A stretch of 64,000 nt of DNA from Solea solea (Eukaryota; Chordata; Actinopteri; Pleuronectiformes; Soleidae), in contig NC_081134.1 in assembly GCF_958295425.1 (NCBI RefSeq), positions 6,317,554-6,381,553 on the forward strand. Reading direction: 5' to 3'. A program made the position numbers and the translations under genes. Shown piece by piece: positions 1 to 13,340 of the stretch. The stretch's first letter is position 1. Each line of letters begins with the position of its first letter. Under the pieces are notes generated by a model that made no database searches, was not told the origin of the DNA, and saw only the letters and a list, made by a program, of their open reading frames with translations.

Positions 1-1056
1 TATTGTCTTAATCCGACTAAATTCTGACCTTTAACATGCATGTAAAAGTGGTGTGTTGTTTAGTCAACAAGTCATGTTAAAGCTCTCCACGTACATTTAG
101 TCTGACTGTGTGGTGCCTCTTTACTTAATCATTGAATCAATATGTCCTTTTGCCTTAATGGCGACGGCATGTGTAATATCCCATCCCGTTAACATTGGAC
201 TTTGTACCATACAGCTATCGAGTCTGCGGTTTATAACGACAATATGTCCAGAAGCTATTATAACATGACGCCATTAAATGAATATATGGTTTTGCCAATA
301 TGCCACTGTGTGTTCATGCATAAATATCAATAAGCAACATGTTTACACTGACATGCTTTGCCCTTTGTATAAAGTGCATCTGTAGAGCGATAGGAACGGA
401 TAATGACAAACACATTAAGGACATTAGATTGTGACTGCTCATCGGCTTCTACCTCAGTTATGTCATGGAAATATTGCCTGTGTCTACAAAACAAAGGACC
501 TCACATGGAAAGAACAAAACTTTTACAACATATTAACCTCAAATATAAGCCCTATAGTCATTCATCAATAGACACTGTTTATTGAATAAACAAAACAACT
601 ATCAGCATTTATGTTGTCATTTTAAACATCCTCCAGTGTTCGGTCTAATCTAAACCATTTTTCAACTTTCCTAAAGTATAAATATTGTGTTTTTCATCTT
701 GTTACCCCAAGATGTCCTCCACACAAAAGCACCTGAACAAAGACAAACGCTGATCAACACTTTCATTGAATTTTGAGTGGTTTATTCAGCTAAGTCTCAG
801 CTTTGAGTGCCATACGAAATGAATAGGTGAAATACTGAAAAGCAATATCTGTGTAACCCAGAAAAGAACCCCCAAGCCAATTGTTATTTGCAATAGACAT
901 AGTAACAAGAAACTGGAGGCGTCTCAGCAGAGGGAGCCGCACAGTGTTTTATGAATGTTCCCTTTTCCAAACAAATAACAGCAAAATGCTGCTGTTTATC
1001 TCTAACTGCTGGCATTACATAAAATTACATTTTATTTTCGGACAGTCTGACCTCGA

Positions 1057-1080
1057 CAGACAGACAGACAGACAGACAGA
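1057..1080. repeat. (CAGA)n microsatellite
   Basis: About six uninterrupted CAGA units, seen directly. A simple tetranucleotide repeat in intergenic DNA with no evident function. Confidence 0.85.
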
Positions 1081-3314
1081 TACGTTCCTTGAGATAATAG
1101 TGCTTCTTTCATCATATGTGATGACACATTTACATCATAGGAATCAATGAGAACTAAGGGAAGGACAGAGAGACAGACGTGCCTTGAATTATATTTCTAT
1201 TTCTATTAGGAGTTAATATACACCTGTCACATTAGACAGCAAATACTGAAGTACGTAATGATTTGAGGAAAACTGGGCACAAGTTAATTTAAACAACATT
1301 TATAATTATATTTATAATACATAGAATCTGATATGCAATCATGGTGGTGCTTGTTTATTTACACCCATGGCCAGGAATTCATTATTTTAAAAAGTAACCA
1401 GACAAACTAGGAAAGAAAATCTACCAATTAAAGTTTATATTACCATTTACACTTCACAGACAATGTATTTATTTGATTTAAAACTAGAAGGAAATGCTAC
1501 AGTTGGGCGTAAACCAGCAATTAGATACAAATAAAATAAATAAAATAAGAGCAAATAAGAAAATCTATTAAAATTTTGAAATATATAGACATGTTGTAGT
1601 TCCCCCTTACTGCCACTAGAGGTCAGACCATAACCCTTTAATTTTCTAGGACAACGCAGAAGCAGTTTGCTGAGATAACAGCTCAGTCTGTGGTGATGAC
1701 CCGAGCATTTATATGTTACACCACCACTTACACGTTAGACCAAACAATCTCTGGTCAATGAGTGGACACAGAAAGCAGGAAGTCTTTATCTGTCTATGAA
1801 GCTAATTAGGAAACAGAGATATGCTTGAATGACATTTGTGATCTTGTACATCAGCCTGCGGGCGGTCGACAGGACTTGTATGGATGGCATGCTTCTCTGA
1901 ATGTATGTGGCTCTGGCCGTCAGGACAGAGATTTCTACACAGAGAATGTGTTTCTTTTGGAAATACCTCAGATTTATCTTATCTGTTTTATATCAAATTT
2001 GTCCTTCTGGTCCCGGCGTCTATAGGAAGTTGTGGAACTATTCTCTTGGCTGCATGACATTCATCTAGAGGATATTTATTATGATCATATGCTAGTTGCA
2101 TTGTTTGATTAATGGGTTGGCTACGGGTCAGTAATCTCAGTGTGTCCATCAGTACTTTATTAATGACCAAGGAGAAAAAGGAGGTGTGTGTGTGTGTGTT
2201 GTGTGCACGGACAGATGATACACACAGCCCCGACGAGCGGAAGTAGATTAATGGAAATATTGCAGTTTTATCTGAAACCAATAAACAGAGGGAAGTGTGG
2301 TGCGCCTAGAAATGACCACATTTAATGTGGTGATTTGTCAAAAAAGGGCCCCGAGAAGCAACCTGGGATAGAAGAGGAGGGGATATATCTGTGTTTGGAT
2401 GAGGAAGGAGAATACAGCTGTGTTATTAAGAAGGAAATGAGAAAGTAGAGAAGCCCACATGTGTGCACAGTCTCTCTCCAGTCACAGGCCTTGAAACATA
2501 GGGATGATCTTTCGGAAACATTTGTTAGATCTTTGTGGAAGAAGCTGTGGTTAAAACTGAGGCTCCTAAGAGGAAATCTGCCCCACATCAGAAATCAAAA
2601 TGATACAAACGACATGAAAACACGCACACACTTTGAGTATTTTACTCTCCGACACGAGGAGCACTTGAATGTTATTGTGTCAGCTAAATATGGAGCACAT
2701 GTTTCGTCCTCTTCATGAGTGACTGCAGGAACATCGCAGCCAATGTCACTGCGTATCACTCCACTCCACCGGGGTTTTACACGAGTGTGTGCAGAAAAAG
2801 ATATGACAGTAAATGAAGGAGACAAAATGGTCACAAGACAACTCTGCACAACGTATGACCTAGGATTTATGTGGAGGCAGTTAGCAAGTTACAGTAGCTG
2901 TTGTTTGTTGTGCTACACGCAACAAACAACACAATATTCAATGCATACATGGGGAAAAAAATATTAAATATGAACTTGTATAAAAATAAATACCATGATA
3001 AAATATTACTTGCATAGCAGCTTTATGTGACGTTACAGCTACTAGCAATGTTACTTAGATATATACATGGTACAAATCACTGTACTTATACCGTGTATAA
3101 AAATAAATACTATTACACTTTTCCAGGATTAGAACTGGTATTGTGTGTTAGCAGACAGAGCTACGCTAGCTGTTTCTTTTTGCCTCTATTTGTCATGTTA
3201 AAATAAACAGGGGCGATCCCAGACTCTGGGGGGCCCCTCATTACCTGTGCACCCTAAACAATCAGCGCTTACGAGGGACTCATTACCGTCACTCGCAGGT
3301 CAGCCAAGGACATG

Positions 3315-3594
3315 GGTCTCAAACTCAAATGGCCCCGGGGGCCACTGAGTATAGTCTGATCAGTCGGGGGCAGTCAAGTGAAAAATAGCCCACCTTTTTT
3401 TGGAAAAAGCAACTGTTTAGAGGGGATGAGAGATATGATCTTTAGAATTATATAATGGCAAGCTAGCCTGATACTGGAGTATAACAATATTTGTGACAAT
3501 ATTTCCCAGAATTTCAAAATAAAGTGTTAAGTATTTGTTTTTTTATATTGAACCATATCAAGGAAGAACAGTATAGGCCACAAGTTTAAGACCT
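3315..3594. repeat. Short inverted-repeat element (MITE-like)
   Basis: The left end reads GGGTCTCAAACTCAAATGGCC. The right end, reverse-complemented, begins AGGTCTTAAACTTGTGGCC, an imperfect terminal inverted repeat of about 19 bp around a 280-bp AT-rich body. The ends resemble a common teleost non-autonomous DNA transposon (from memory, not searched). There is no coding capacity. Confidence 0.5.
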
Positions 3595-4227
3595 CTGGTT
3601 TAGGACATGGTTCATGTTGGTCATTGTGTTTTGAGACCTTTTCTCACGGATCCTCCCACCGGTCATAAGTGGCCCCATTAAGGTGGTTTGGATGTAGCAG
3701 TGGTGTAGCTGCATATAAGTGGGGTTTCAGTGGTCTCATGGATGTCACTGCAAAATATATCATTAGCTCCCAGGGGCCCACTTGTTATTTATGGGTTTGT
3801 TTGTTTTTTACTGGGGGTGGGGGGGGGGTATGCCTGTCCTGTTGAAGCTAAGCGAACTGCTCTAGCTTTATATGTATCACACAGCTTAATAGTGTTATCT
3901 CCTCTGGCAAACATCAAACTATTCCTCTTAATTCAGAAGGCAGTGGTTTATACTGATGGTGCGATGCAAATGGAAAACTACAGGGGGCGTAAGACAAAAG
4001 CTGCCTTTTCATGCTGAGAGATTTAAACACCAACACATGTCCTACATGTCCTCTATCTCCTTTTTCCTTCAGAAAACAAAAGTTGTATTTGTACCCATCT
4101 GTTGTTGTTGTGATTACAACTGTAATTACAACTGTTTTTGTATCATTTTCATGGCTTCAATATACATTTTTTTTTTAATTGCAGAAGATAATTAATGCAA
4201 GGTTAAAGAATAAAGACTTATACATTG

Positions 4228-4348
4228 CACACACACACACACACACACTCTGGTGTTGTTTTTGTCCCCTTTTTTGTGGTGAAGTATTTTTACCTCATCC
4301 TCAGGGCAGGACTGAACTTAATGGGAAGCGAAGGCTTGTCTACTATGG

Positions 4349-4392
<44 letters not shown>
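4228..4392. repeat. (AC)n and (TG)n microsatellite pair
   Basis: An (AC)n run at 4228-4249 and a (TG)n run at 4352-4392 lie about 100 bp apart in opposite phase. The transcribed strand could therefore form a long hairpin. Both runs create spurious open frames. Confidence 0.85.
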
Positions 4393-4395
<3 letters not shown>

Positions 4396-5234
4396 CGTGG
4401 TTGCTTACCATGCCTTGGCCCTCTCACTCTCTTCCTCACGCCCTCCAGCTCTGGTAACATCACTTCAACAATGAATGTGACACGCTGGGTTCTGATTGGT
4501 GGGACGTGAGCTGAGGCCTGCCAGCTCCTCCAATCCGGATCCAGGCTGTGTGTGAGGCACAAGCCTCAGTGACACAACACCCACATCATGGTGACGCATA
4601 AATATCCAGACCTATTTATTTTTTTTAATATATTTTTTCTCAAGCGTATTTGGGTTCTTATTTTGAAACCATATAAGGAATTAACACAGGAAATCAGTGC
4701 AAATTCAATCAATCCATCAATCAATCAATAATTGTTAATTGTCCTGCTGTCAGACTGCATGTGTGATACTGTTGTGTGTTTGTGCGATGACCTTCGGTTG
4801 AGACTATTGGTTGTCCACCAGCCGTCCACTCTCCTCAGGGTTACTGCCTTGTCAGCAGGACTCCATTTATCACGGCCTCCTAAGAGCTGAAGGCGTAAGG
4901 TTGCATTGTGAGAGGAAAATTCTCTTAAAATGGTCAAATGGGGGGAAACTGTAAGAAACTCAGATGAAAGACGAACTCCGCCAAGGCCGTTGAGTTGGAC
5001 TTTAACCCTCCACTAATGACTTCTACCAATGTCTGACTACACAGGTGCAGGTTTGCTGACGGCGACCTCGACAGAGTCTGTGCACTTGACATTAGAACGT
5101 CCTCTCACTCCTCACGTGCACAGCCACATAGTGACATGTATGAAATCTAAAAATATAGCCTGCAATAATGAATGAAACCGAGTTTTAAAGCATGAAAGTG
5201 TGAGGATGAAATGAGTAAAGTGAAGGAATTAAAT

Positions 5235-5455
5235 GGGGTTTGCATGTTCTCCCTGTGTGTGTGTGTGTGGGGGGGTGTTTCTCCGACAGTCTGAAAACAT
5301 CAGGTTTGGAGATTATAGGCAAATTGGACACTCTAAATTGACCGTGAGTGTGAGAGTGGATGTGAATGATTGTTTGTCTCTTTGTGGCCCTGTGATGGAC
5401 TGGCGACCTGTCCAGTGTTTACCCAGCCTTTCTCTCTATGTCAGGTGGGATTGAA
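5235..5455 (+). repeat. Dispersed teleost repeat, copy 1 of 6
   Basis: Contains the recognisable strings CATGTTCTCCCTGTG, ACTCTAAATTGACCG, GTGATGGACTGGCGACCTGT and CTATGTCAGGTGGGAT. These recur, diverged, in five further places in this window (13155-13340, 14641-14782, 18390-18484, 23187-23294, 56064-56353). It is an abundant fish interspersed element, probably a retroposon 3' end. I do not assign a family name. Confidence 0.65.
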
Positions 5456-6699
5456 TAAATGAATGAATGAACAATGAAAGTTGACAGCTGTGTCTATAAA
5501 AACACGCGCAGGTAATTCAAAATCAGAATGATGGAGCACTAATTGAAATGAATGAAAACTAGACAGAATATTATTAATAGTTAAAAATGATACTGTGTGA
5601 TAAAGTCAGTCATGAATAGTATAATAATTTGAGTTTAAATTCATTATAGCTTTAATTTAGCACTGATGTGCATGGTTCCGTTATAATGACTGAAAGTCAG
5701 TTGTGATCCAATATACAACTTTTTTTTTTTAAACACTTTGGACGTGGAATTGCGAGATGACTTTACGAATACGTCTTCAAACATAAGAGGATCTTGAAGT
5801 GTGAGTGTGTCTCACAACGCAGCTGTAATGTTCCATCATAGTCTCTAGTTCAAACTAAATATTTGCGTTGTGCTTCTCTGTAGCAAGGTACGGATGAGTT
5901 TAGAAAACGGTTGATTACAGGGAAAATGTTTCATTTTCTTAAAGCACTGTGCTGAATGCTGAACAGTCAGAAAAGCCTCAAGGCACGAGAGACATTTGAA
6001 AGCATTCTATGAATTCACCAGGCTGTGCAAAGTAATTACAATAAACCTCACATGATTACGTACAAATAAGCGAATCGATTTGTTAGTCAAATCCAATAAT
6101 GATGGATCTGTGTTGTTGTTGTTTTTCTCGGTAGAAATATCTATGAAGTCAAGACAAAGAGAAACATGGGGATTTTTTTCTTCCGGTTCTCTGTTTTTTC
6201 TCATTTAGTTTTTTACTGTTGACTCAATGTTCTGTTTCATGGTGTCAAATAAAACTGAATGTCAAGAATATAAATAGGGCAAATGCAGCAATGTCTGCGA
6301 CAAGCAGGGACAGCGTCGAGCTGTGTTTCTCCGTCACCGACACGATCCCTGCCCCGACGGTAGATGTCTGCGTGACAATTCATAATTGAATTAAAAGAAA
6401 AAGGAAATCATTTCAAGCACAGAAGGCCCATAAGTCCTTGCAACACCCTTGTGTGCATTTATTATCATAATCTGTAACAGTCTTTTGCTCCACTTAGGTC
6501 TGTATTTAGAGCCATTAACCCAACGTATGTATCCTCTTCTCCCACACTACACTACTCTGTTTCCTAATAGCCTGGATTAGGACCCTGCTTTAATAGACTC
6601 ATCCATCTCCTCTGTTTATTCACTAGTTTATTCACTCACACACACACACACACACACTTTCTCTCCTCCTCCATCTCTCTCTGCTCATGGGCAATTACA

Positions 6700-7000
6700 C
6701 AAACAAATGCAGTTTGTTTTCCACTCAGCAAACGCGTAGGTTTATTCGACCGTTACATTTTCGGTTTAAGGTCACATGCGGCGTGATATCATCACTGAGG
6801 GAAAAAAAAGTGAAGTCCCAGTGTCGCTCCCTCAATTTGCACAATGCATTAGCCATGCAGATTTATGTAAATTCCCGTCACAGCGTTTGGCGTCTGATAG
6901 GCTGAGGCTTTACGCCCAATCAGAGGAGACTCTGAGCTTCAGCCTGAATTTGCATTAGCTTGACAGGAATGCAGAGAGGAAGGAGAGGAGAATAGCTTTT
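6700..7000. promoter_or_regulatory. Candidate non-coding regulatory block
   Basis: A non-repetitive block with balanced base composition among repeats. It contains an inverted CCAAT box (CCCAATCAG near 6916) and AATTTGCATTAG near 6947, an octamer/homeodomain-like string. No coding potential is recognised. The regulatory call is inference and rests on sequence character alone. Confidence 0.25.
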
Positions 7001-7194
7001 GGTGAGATGACGTCTCTGGGCTGACAGTCGTCACAGACCTACGTAATAAAGCCGTGCACAAATCAGACACAAATATGTATTGGTGACACGAGCTGTGATG
7101 CTGTGTTCGTTTTTGAAGGGCAAATGAAGGACAACCACAGAGATTACATTTAAAAAAAAAGATATATGTCTTAAATAGTAAATTCTAAACCATT

Positions 7195-7400
7195 CTTGCC
7201 ATGGAAAGTTTAACATTCCCCTAACATTAGTTTTTGGTTGCACATTTGGTTCCCAGAATGCTACTTTGTCACAACCATCATACAACCTTTAGAGAACATT
7301 CTCTAAAGGTTCCCAGAACTTTCCCCTAAGGTTACTTTTAGACAACCTTTATAGAACGTTCCTTAAGTTCCCAGAATGTTCCCAGAGTGAACCTACCCAC
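7195..7400. repeat. Degenerate tandem repeat of GTTCCCAGAA-type units
   Basis: The strings GGTTCCCAGAA, AACCTTTAGAGAACATTCT and CCCAGAATGTTCCCAGAG recur over about 200 bp with inversions. The block is a degenerate minisatellite or transposon remnant that can fold into hairpins such as ACCTTTAGAGAA paired with TTCTCTAAAGGT at 7286-7312. Confidence 0.5.
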
Positions 7401-7696
7401 AATTTACACCCTACCTCTAACTTTAGCCAGTTCCCTGTCAGTGTTTATGCCACATAAGGTCCATAAGAGGTAACAAACACACACAAACCTGCCTGACCTA
7501 ATGTCAGTGGCAGTGACGGGGGCGCTGCTTACGTACACACTTCAAACACAGTCACACAGCCACTGTTTTTTTTTGCGCCTCCTCCCCCCTGCGCGCCGAC
7601 CCCTCTCCCCCAACGTCTCCTTTCGTCGTGTTTTCCTTTTACTTGATTCCCTAAGGGAGAGAATATTCCTCTTATCAGCCTCAACCAGATGCAGTA

Positions 7697-7728
<32 letters not shown>

Positions 7729-8406
7729 TCCTCTGTCTTGCTTTTAATGGCTCAGCACTAACCCCCTTTTTTGTTGAAGCTGATAACTTGGGGGGTGTAT
7801 TTTAGAAATAGCAGTGTTTCATTTAACGTTCCAAAGGTTATGTCTTTTAAATGGCACGTCAGTAATTACAAGGCGATACATATAAGAGTGACATTTCACA
7901 TAATTCATCATAAACGGTTAACTATTGGTTAACCATTCACTCTATCTCTGTGTGTATGTGTGTGTGTGTGTGTTGTGTATTGAATACAGTGACTCAGTGT
8001 CTGAGAACATTAGTGTCAGTTCAGCTCATTCTGTATTTACCGGCCGGTTTCTCCAGAGAATAAGATTTCCACATCAATATGGGTGTTCTATATGATCAGT
8101 ATGTGTCTAATTATGTGTGTGTGTGTGTTTGTGGGTGTCTGTGGGTGGTTGGCAACATTTTTTCAGTCCACCTGCACATGAAAATGACCACCTTTACCTA
8201 TTTGGGATGATTCCACATGACCACTCACCACTGTCATACGCCTGTGAACAGGCATTGGCTGCAGATTTAGAGCTGGTGTGTGATTCTTGTGCCGCTCATT
8301 CAGCAACTCATCCATGACCACATAATGTGTGTGTGTGTGTGTGTGTAGCCCTATTGCCAAAATTGAGGAAAAAAAACGAAAAGAAAAAAAAAATCTCCCC
8401 ACTGTA

Positions 8407-8420
8407 GTTGCCATGGTAAC
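8407..8420. promoter_or_regulatory. Palindromic RFX X-box
   Basis: GTTGCCATGGTAAC is a perfect 14-bp palindrome equal to the optimal dimeric RFX-binding X-box. It lies in gene-free DNA about 9.5 kb upstream of erich2. RFX factors drive ciliary and some neuronal genes (established). Whether this copy is bound is unknown, but chance occurrence of an exact 14-mer is unlikely in this length of DNA. Confidence 0.5.
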
Positions 8421-10047
8421 CAGCGATTCTCAGCATCTGGCAAATTATAGGGTTGTATTGAAGGGTGAGAGGGTGTGCGTGTGTGTGTACGTGAGAGTGT
8501 ACAGTGTATGTTGCTGTCTTTTCCTGTGTGTGTGTGTGGGAGTGCGAACATCTCCTGCATACAAAAACTGATGTTCAGGTGAAAACGACAAGGACAAAAT
8601 GGATGGTCAATTATTATTTGTGCAACCAATCAATACCAGATAAGACAGCACTCACACATTATAGACACACGCACACAGTCTCATTCATTCTTAGCAGTTA
8701 TTTTACATGTCGCGTTGCTGTCCATGAACGCATCACAAATGGGTCTTGTGCCATCGGGCTTTGTGCAATCTAGCCATGCACTTTAAAACCATGTGCAATG
8801 AGAGCAATGTGCAATATTACGGGCACCTTGGAAACAGCACTTTAGGCATTAAATACTCTTGGCACCTTGGCACTTTATCACCCAAAAAACCCACTTTAAC
8901 TCTTGTGGCTCGTCATAAATAACGTTTATTATGTGTGATCTGGTCTGAAAGTGTCTCTGTGAGGTGTGACCCTGTCCCAGTCTTTACTGCTGTCAACATT
9001 CATATGTTCCTTATTGGTTGTTGTCTTTGTTATTTTACATTGCTGTCTTGTGTTTACATCAACCTGCCAAGGGACTGAAGATAGACACTGGCTATAATAT
9101 TGCATATTTACATGAACATGTCTAGTAATATGCCTGGTCCCTATTTTAAATAAATAAATAATAAAATAAAAAAAGGAGGATGGAAGATGCAAGGTATGAA
9201 TCACAGGTAAGATACATTGATAAACACTTTTTGTTAGACAAACGTTTGTAATGGCAGACAAAGCACATGAGATTACATGGCACTCTTTTTGTTGTTATTT
9301 CTATTTCACTTTATTTGTGTTTTTCTTATTTTATTTTTAGTTTTTATTGTTTGGCTGCTAGATTTATCCATGTTTTTTTAAAATGTTCTCTTTTATTTTC
9401 TCTCAGTTGTTTTTAGATGTGTATCTTATCGCCTCGCGTGAGCTTCTATTGCTTTTATTTATCGTGTCACTTTGGTCCACTGTGGTTGTTTTAAAGTGTT
9501 TCACAAATAAAGCTGGATTGGATTTGGATAATAGCACAAAAAAAACAAAAAAAAACAATCACACCAAAGAGAGAGAAATCCTGTCACTGTGTTTGTGAGC
9601 TTGATTGACTTTTTCCATTTAGTTTAAGGATTTATCGATTGTGGATTTTAAAAAGATAATTGGAAACAGTCATTTACACCTACATCTCCTCCAGGTTAGA
9701 TTACATAACCCCCAGTATATAGGGCAATCTGACTCCACCCCTCAAAATTCTACTTCCACAAAGTTCTTTTAAAATTCCATTTGCATAACACATAGAGTAC
9801 AACTATCACAAGTAGAGTAAATACATTGTGCTTATGAGATTTCCTCATTGTTTTAAATAAACTGTATTTTACATGTTTTATCACCTTCAGCAAAAAACTG
9901 TGAAATACATCCATGTAAATATCTTGATAATAAAATGTTTTCTCTTATATTCGTATTCTTTTTCATTTGTGTTGCTTATTATATTCATATTTTGCACTAT
10001 GAGGTAGACTCTTGCTGCTCTAACGAGTGAAGTGCATAGTGTGGCAT

Positions 10048-10090
10048 CAATAAAGCCTAATCTAATCTAGTCTAATCTAATGTAATCTAT
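10048..10090 (+). repeat. (TCTAA)n-type retroposon tail
   Basis: AATAAAGCCTAATC is followed by tandem TCTAA units. This resembles the 3' terminus of a fish LINE or SINE copy; the body upstream is too degraded to assign. Confidence 0.45.
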
Positions 10091-11499
10091 TCTACAGTAC
10101 AGAAGGATAAAAGGCTATCTTTCCAGTTTTGCTAAAAAGTGAATAGATACAATTTAGATTATGATATCTTCCTTGTGATAAAATCATAATAACACCCTCC
10201 ATCTTATTTCGTGTCTTTTCTCACCAGTTGCCATGAAAGAAACTTTATTGGTTGCACAATGTCTGAATCTTGAATTCAGACGCGAACTCCACGTGTTGCG
10301 ACTGCAAACTTTGCTCCGTAAATCATCCGAGGAAATGATCTGTTTGAAGTCGAACCACTCCCCATTAGACAGTCACGTATGGCTGTCACTGTGCTGTTTA
10401 TTGGTAACATTAAACTATTCATAAAAACGCACGCAGTGTGAGTCAGAGTGTGTGTGTGTGTGTCATTGTGTCTTTCTCTTCACCTGACAGCTTCCAGAAC
10501 TGGACCAGACTTTGACATCTTTATTTTTACTGGTCTTTCCATTAACTGAGCAAAGGAAGAGAAATTGGTCCTGGGAAAGAGGGGGGAGGAGAAGGAAATG
10601 GGGAGGACAGAGCAGGAGAAGTAAAGGCAAGATGTGAGATGGACCGCAGATAGAGGAAAGACGGAGAAGAGGAGGAAAACAGAGGAAGAGGGAGGTGAAT
10701 GATGGATGGATGTGTTTGTGTGTCTTTGTGAGAGAGGTATACAGAGAGAGAGGTGTGTGTGAGGGCACCATTAAAGCCGTGTACTATAAATCTCTGACAG
10801 TGCGTGTGTGTGGAGATAACAGAGGGATGTCTCTCTCTATTCTGGCTCTGTCAGAATGATGTATGCACTCCTTTCTTCCTCTCTGAGAAATATTAAAAGG
10901 AGGCCTTCGGTGTGTGTGTGTGTGTGTGTGTGTGATCTCAGCCAGCATGTGGCCGACATGTTTGGTAATTCCTCACCTCTTATCAGCGCTCACATGAGGT
11001 ATTGTAGGTGGGAGACTTGTGGTCAGCTGGGAAAAGAGGCAAAATGACCCACAGACAAACTGGTACACGTGCAGATGTGCGGTGAACATGCACATCTGCA
11101 CATATCAAAGAGTCAGAGACAAGGGAGAGTCAGGCAACAGCTGACGGTGGCAGCTCTCTGGATGGAGGTGCTCCGTGCCTGACAGGTGTGACTGATCACA
11201 TAATGGCGAGCACATTCCAGCGCTCTGCTCTTCATTTATCTGACAGCATTTTGGTTTTTTTTTCATTATTGCACCTCCCACAGGGCAAAAACATGCCAGG
11301 GCCCCTGAAGAGCCTGCAGGGATAAATCTTGATAACTCCACCCTTCACTTCTCTATAGTCAACACCACCACACGACGCATCCAGGAGACGCAGCCGGAGA
11401 GTCTGTGGCCGCCAAGGCCTCTCTGTCTCCTTCATGCTGTTTCCAAATGGTCGCACCGGGCCTGTCACTCAAACTCCCTCATCATTCACCACTCATCGT

Positions 11500-11501
<2 letters not shown>

Positions 11502-11551
<50 letters not shown>
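11502..11551. repeat. (AG)n microsatellite
   Basis: About 25 uninterrupted AG units, a pure polypurine tract seen directly. Followed 156 bp later by a long (TG)n run. Confidence 0.9.
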
Positions 11552-11555
<4 letters not shown>

Positions 11556-11704
11556 CAGAGAGTCACAGTGTCCTCTGTCAACCTGATGATTGATGATCTG
11601 CTCAAGACAAACATAAACATTGTTAAAGCACCTGAAAATGTTTGTAGGACTCCAGAGACTTTTGTCTTTAAAGCTGCACTCATTATATTTGGAGTTTGCA
11701 TGTT

Positions 11705-11707
<3 letters not shown>

Positions 11708-11754
<47 letters not shown>
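11708..11754. repeat. (TG)n microsatellite
   Basis: About 23 TG units without interruption, the longest pure dinucleotide run in the left arm. It has Z-DNA-forming potential. Confidence 0.9.
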
Positions 11755-11756
<2 letters not shown>

Positions 11757-12368
11757 GTGATTATATTTGTGTGACAGAGAGAGGTCTTGTTCATCTCTGC
11801 AGCTCCCTTCAGCTCTTCAGAGGATTTTTGTCTCTTTTGGCTTCACTGATTTTGGTTTTATGATTCGTGCTACACCAACCTAACAAGCCACTGTAGCAAA
11901 AACAACTGCACCTGCAAGTCTGGCATCAAATGTCCAACTGGTAAAGTTAAGAAAAAATAATATAATTAAAAAATTTAAAAAATTAAATTAAAAAATAATT
12001 ACTTTTTACAGATGTACAAATGGAATGTGATGCTAAATATATATGCTAAAGATAGTCTTGGGTACTGAGATTCAGGTAGTTCAAATATAGGTCTGTTGTA
12101 CGTATATATATACATATACATATGCATATACGTATACGTATATACGGAAACAGTGTAACACAGTGTTATACATCACTTATTATGGAAGGGAAAGCAGAAC
12201 AGAATGTCATGACTCCAGTGGTTATGAAGAGTAATAATCACAGATGGACCAAAAGACAATCTGCACCTATATGTGTTTACATCTTCACCGCCCTGACAAC
12301 CACATGACAACCACATAACAACCACTGCTGCTAGTCTTTGTGGAAAAAGGAAAAAAAAGGGTCTTTGG

Positions 12369-12533
12369 CCCTTTAACACCAAAATGTCCCTGCTTATTTT
12401 AACCACAAAAGTGCCAGAAAAATGTCCTCTGAATAAGTGATTTTTGACAATTTTTCCAGAATAACTTTCAATATCTGGCAATTAATTTACAATTTACTGC
12501 ATGTTAAAATAGTGTATTAACAATTTATATATC

Positions 12534-12575
<42 letters not shown>

Positions 12576-12939
12576 CATATATATATTATAAATCATATAT
12601 ATATATATCATTTCTTATATATATAAGAAATTTGAACAGTACAAAACATATTTACAATAACATTTGTTTGACTCTTTGTCTCAATGTCCAAAAACAGGCC
12701 AAAAAATGGAAACTATGTACAGGCGTTTTTCCAACTCTCCCCTCTGTGGCGACAATGGCGCTGATTTTGTCGGCTTCTTGTAACAGCACGAATGAAATTA
12801 CCATAATAACCACAATGTTGGCTTTCACGTGCAACTTCTCAGCTTTCAGGAAACCGTTGGATTTTTTTCCCGATAGCACAAACCGACGTGTAATTACGGT
12901 AATGCAAAGTGCGTCTTCGATACGCTCGCTGTTAAAGGG
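12369..12939. repeat. Inverted-repeat element with CCCTTTAACA ends
   Basis: The left terminus CCCTTTAACA is the exact reverse complement of the right terminus TGTTAAAGGG, 571 bp apart. The interior has a (TA)n core at about 12530-12612. A TTAA follows the right end but I do not see a matching one at the left, so a piggyBac-type origin is not established. No transposase is encoded. Confidence 0.4.
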
Positions 12940-13154
12940 TTAAGCCAGGGCTATGACTCCATGTTCCTCCCTCTACAAAAACACAGCCACTCAGTCAGAG
13001 ATTAGCATGGTTGGGTGTGGCCAGACACTGTTGCATATAGCTGCTTCTGCAGTGAGATAAGTGAGATAAGAAGGTGGTCTCACTCTGCCTTGAAACCACC
13101 TCAGATGAACTCTGATTATCCCAGCAAACATGCATCACTTTGCAAACATACAGT

Positions 13155-13340
13155 AACTGACATAGGGCGATAGGCGGGGTCACACAGACCGCCAGTCCAT
13201 CACAGGGCCACATTTAGAGACAAACAACCATTCACTGTCTCACACATACGGTCAATTTAGCGTGTCCCATTTACCAAATCCCCATATTGCATGTTTTTGC
13301 CCTGTGGGAGGAGAACCCGGAGAAAACCCACGCACATGCT
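13155..13340 (-). repeat. Dispersed teleost repeat, copy 2 of 6
   Basis: Reverse-strand copy of the family at 5235. It carries GACATAGGGCGATAGGCGGG, CCAGTCCATCACAGGGCCAC, CAACCATTCACTGTCTCAC and GAGGAGAACCCGGAGAAAAC in the expected order. Confidence 0.65.

Noticed and set aside
1825..2025. Short open frame in the left arm
   Set aside because: Only 66 codons, no similarity, composition like surrounding non-coding DNA.
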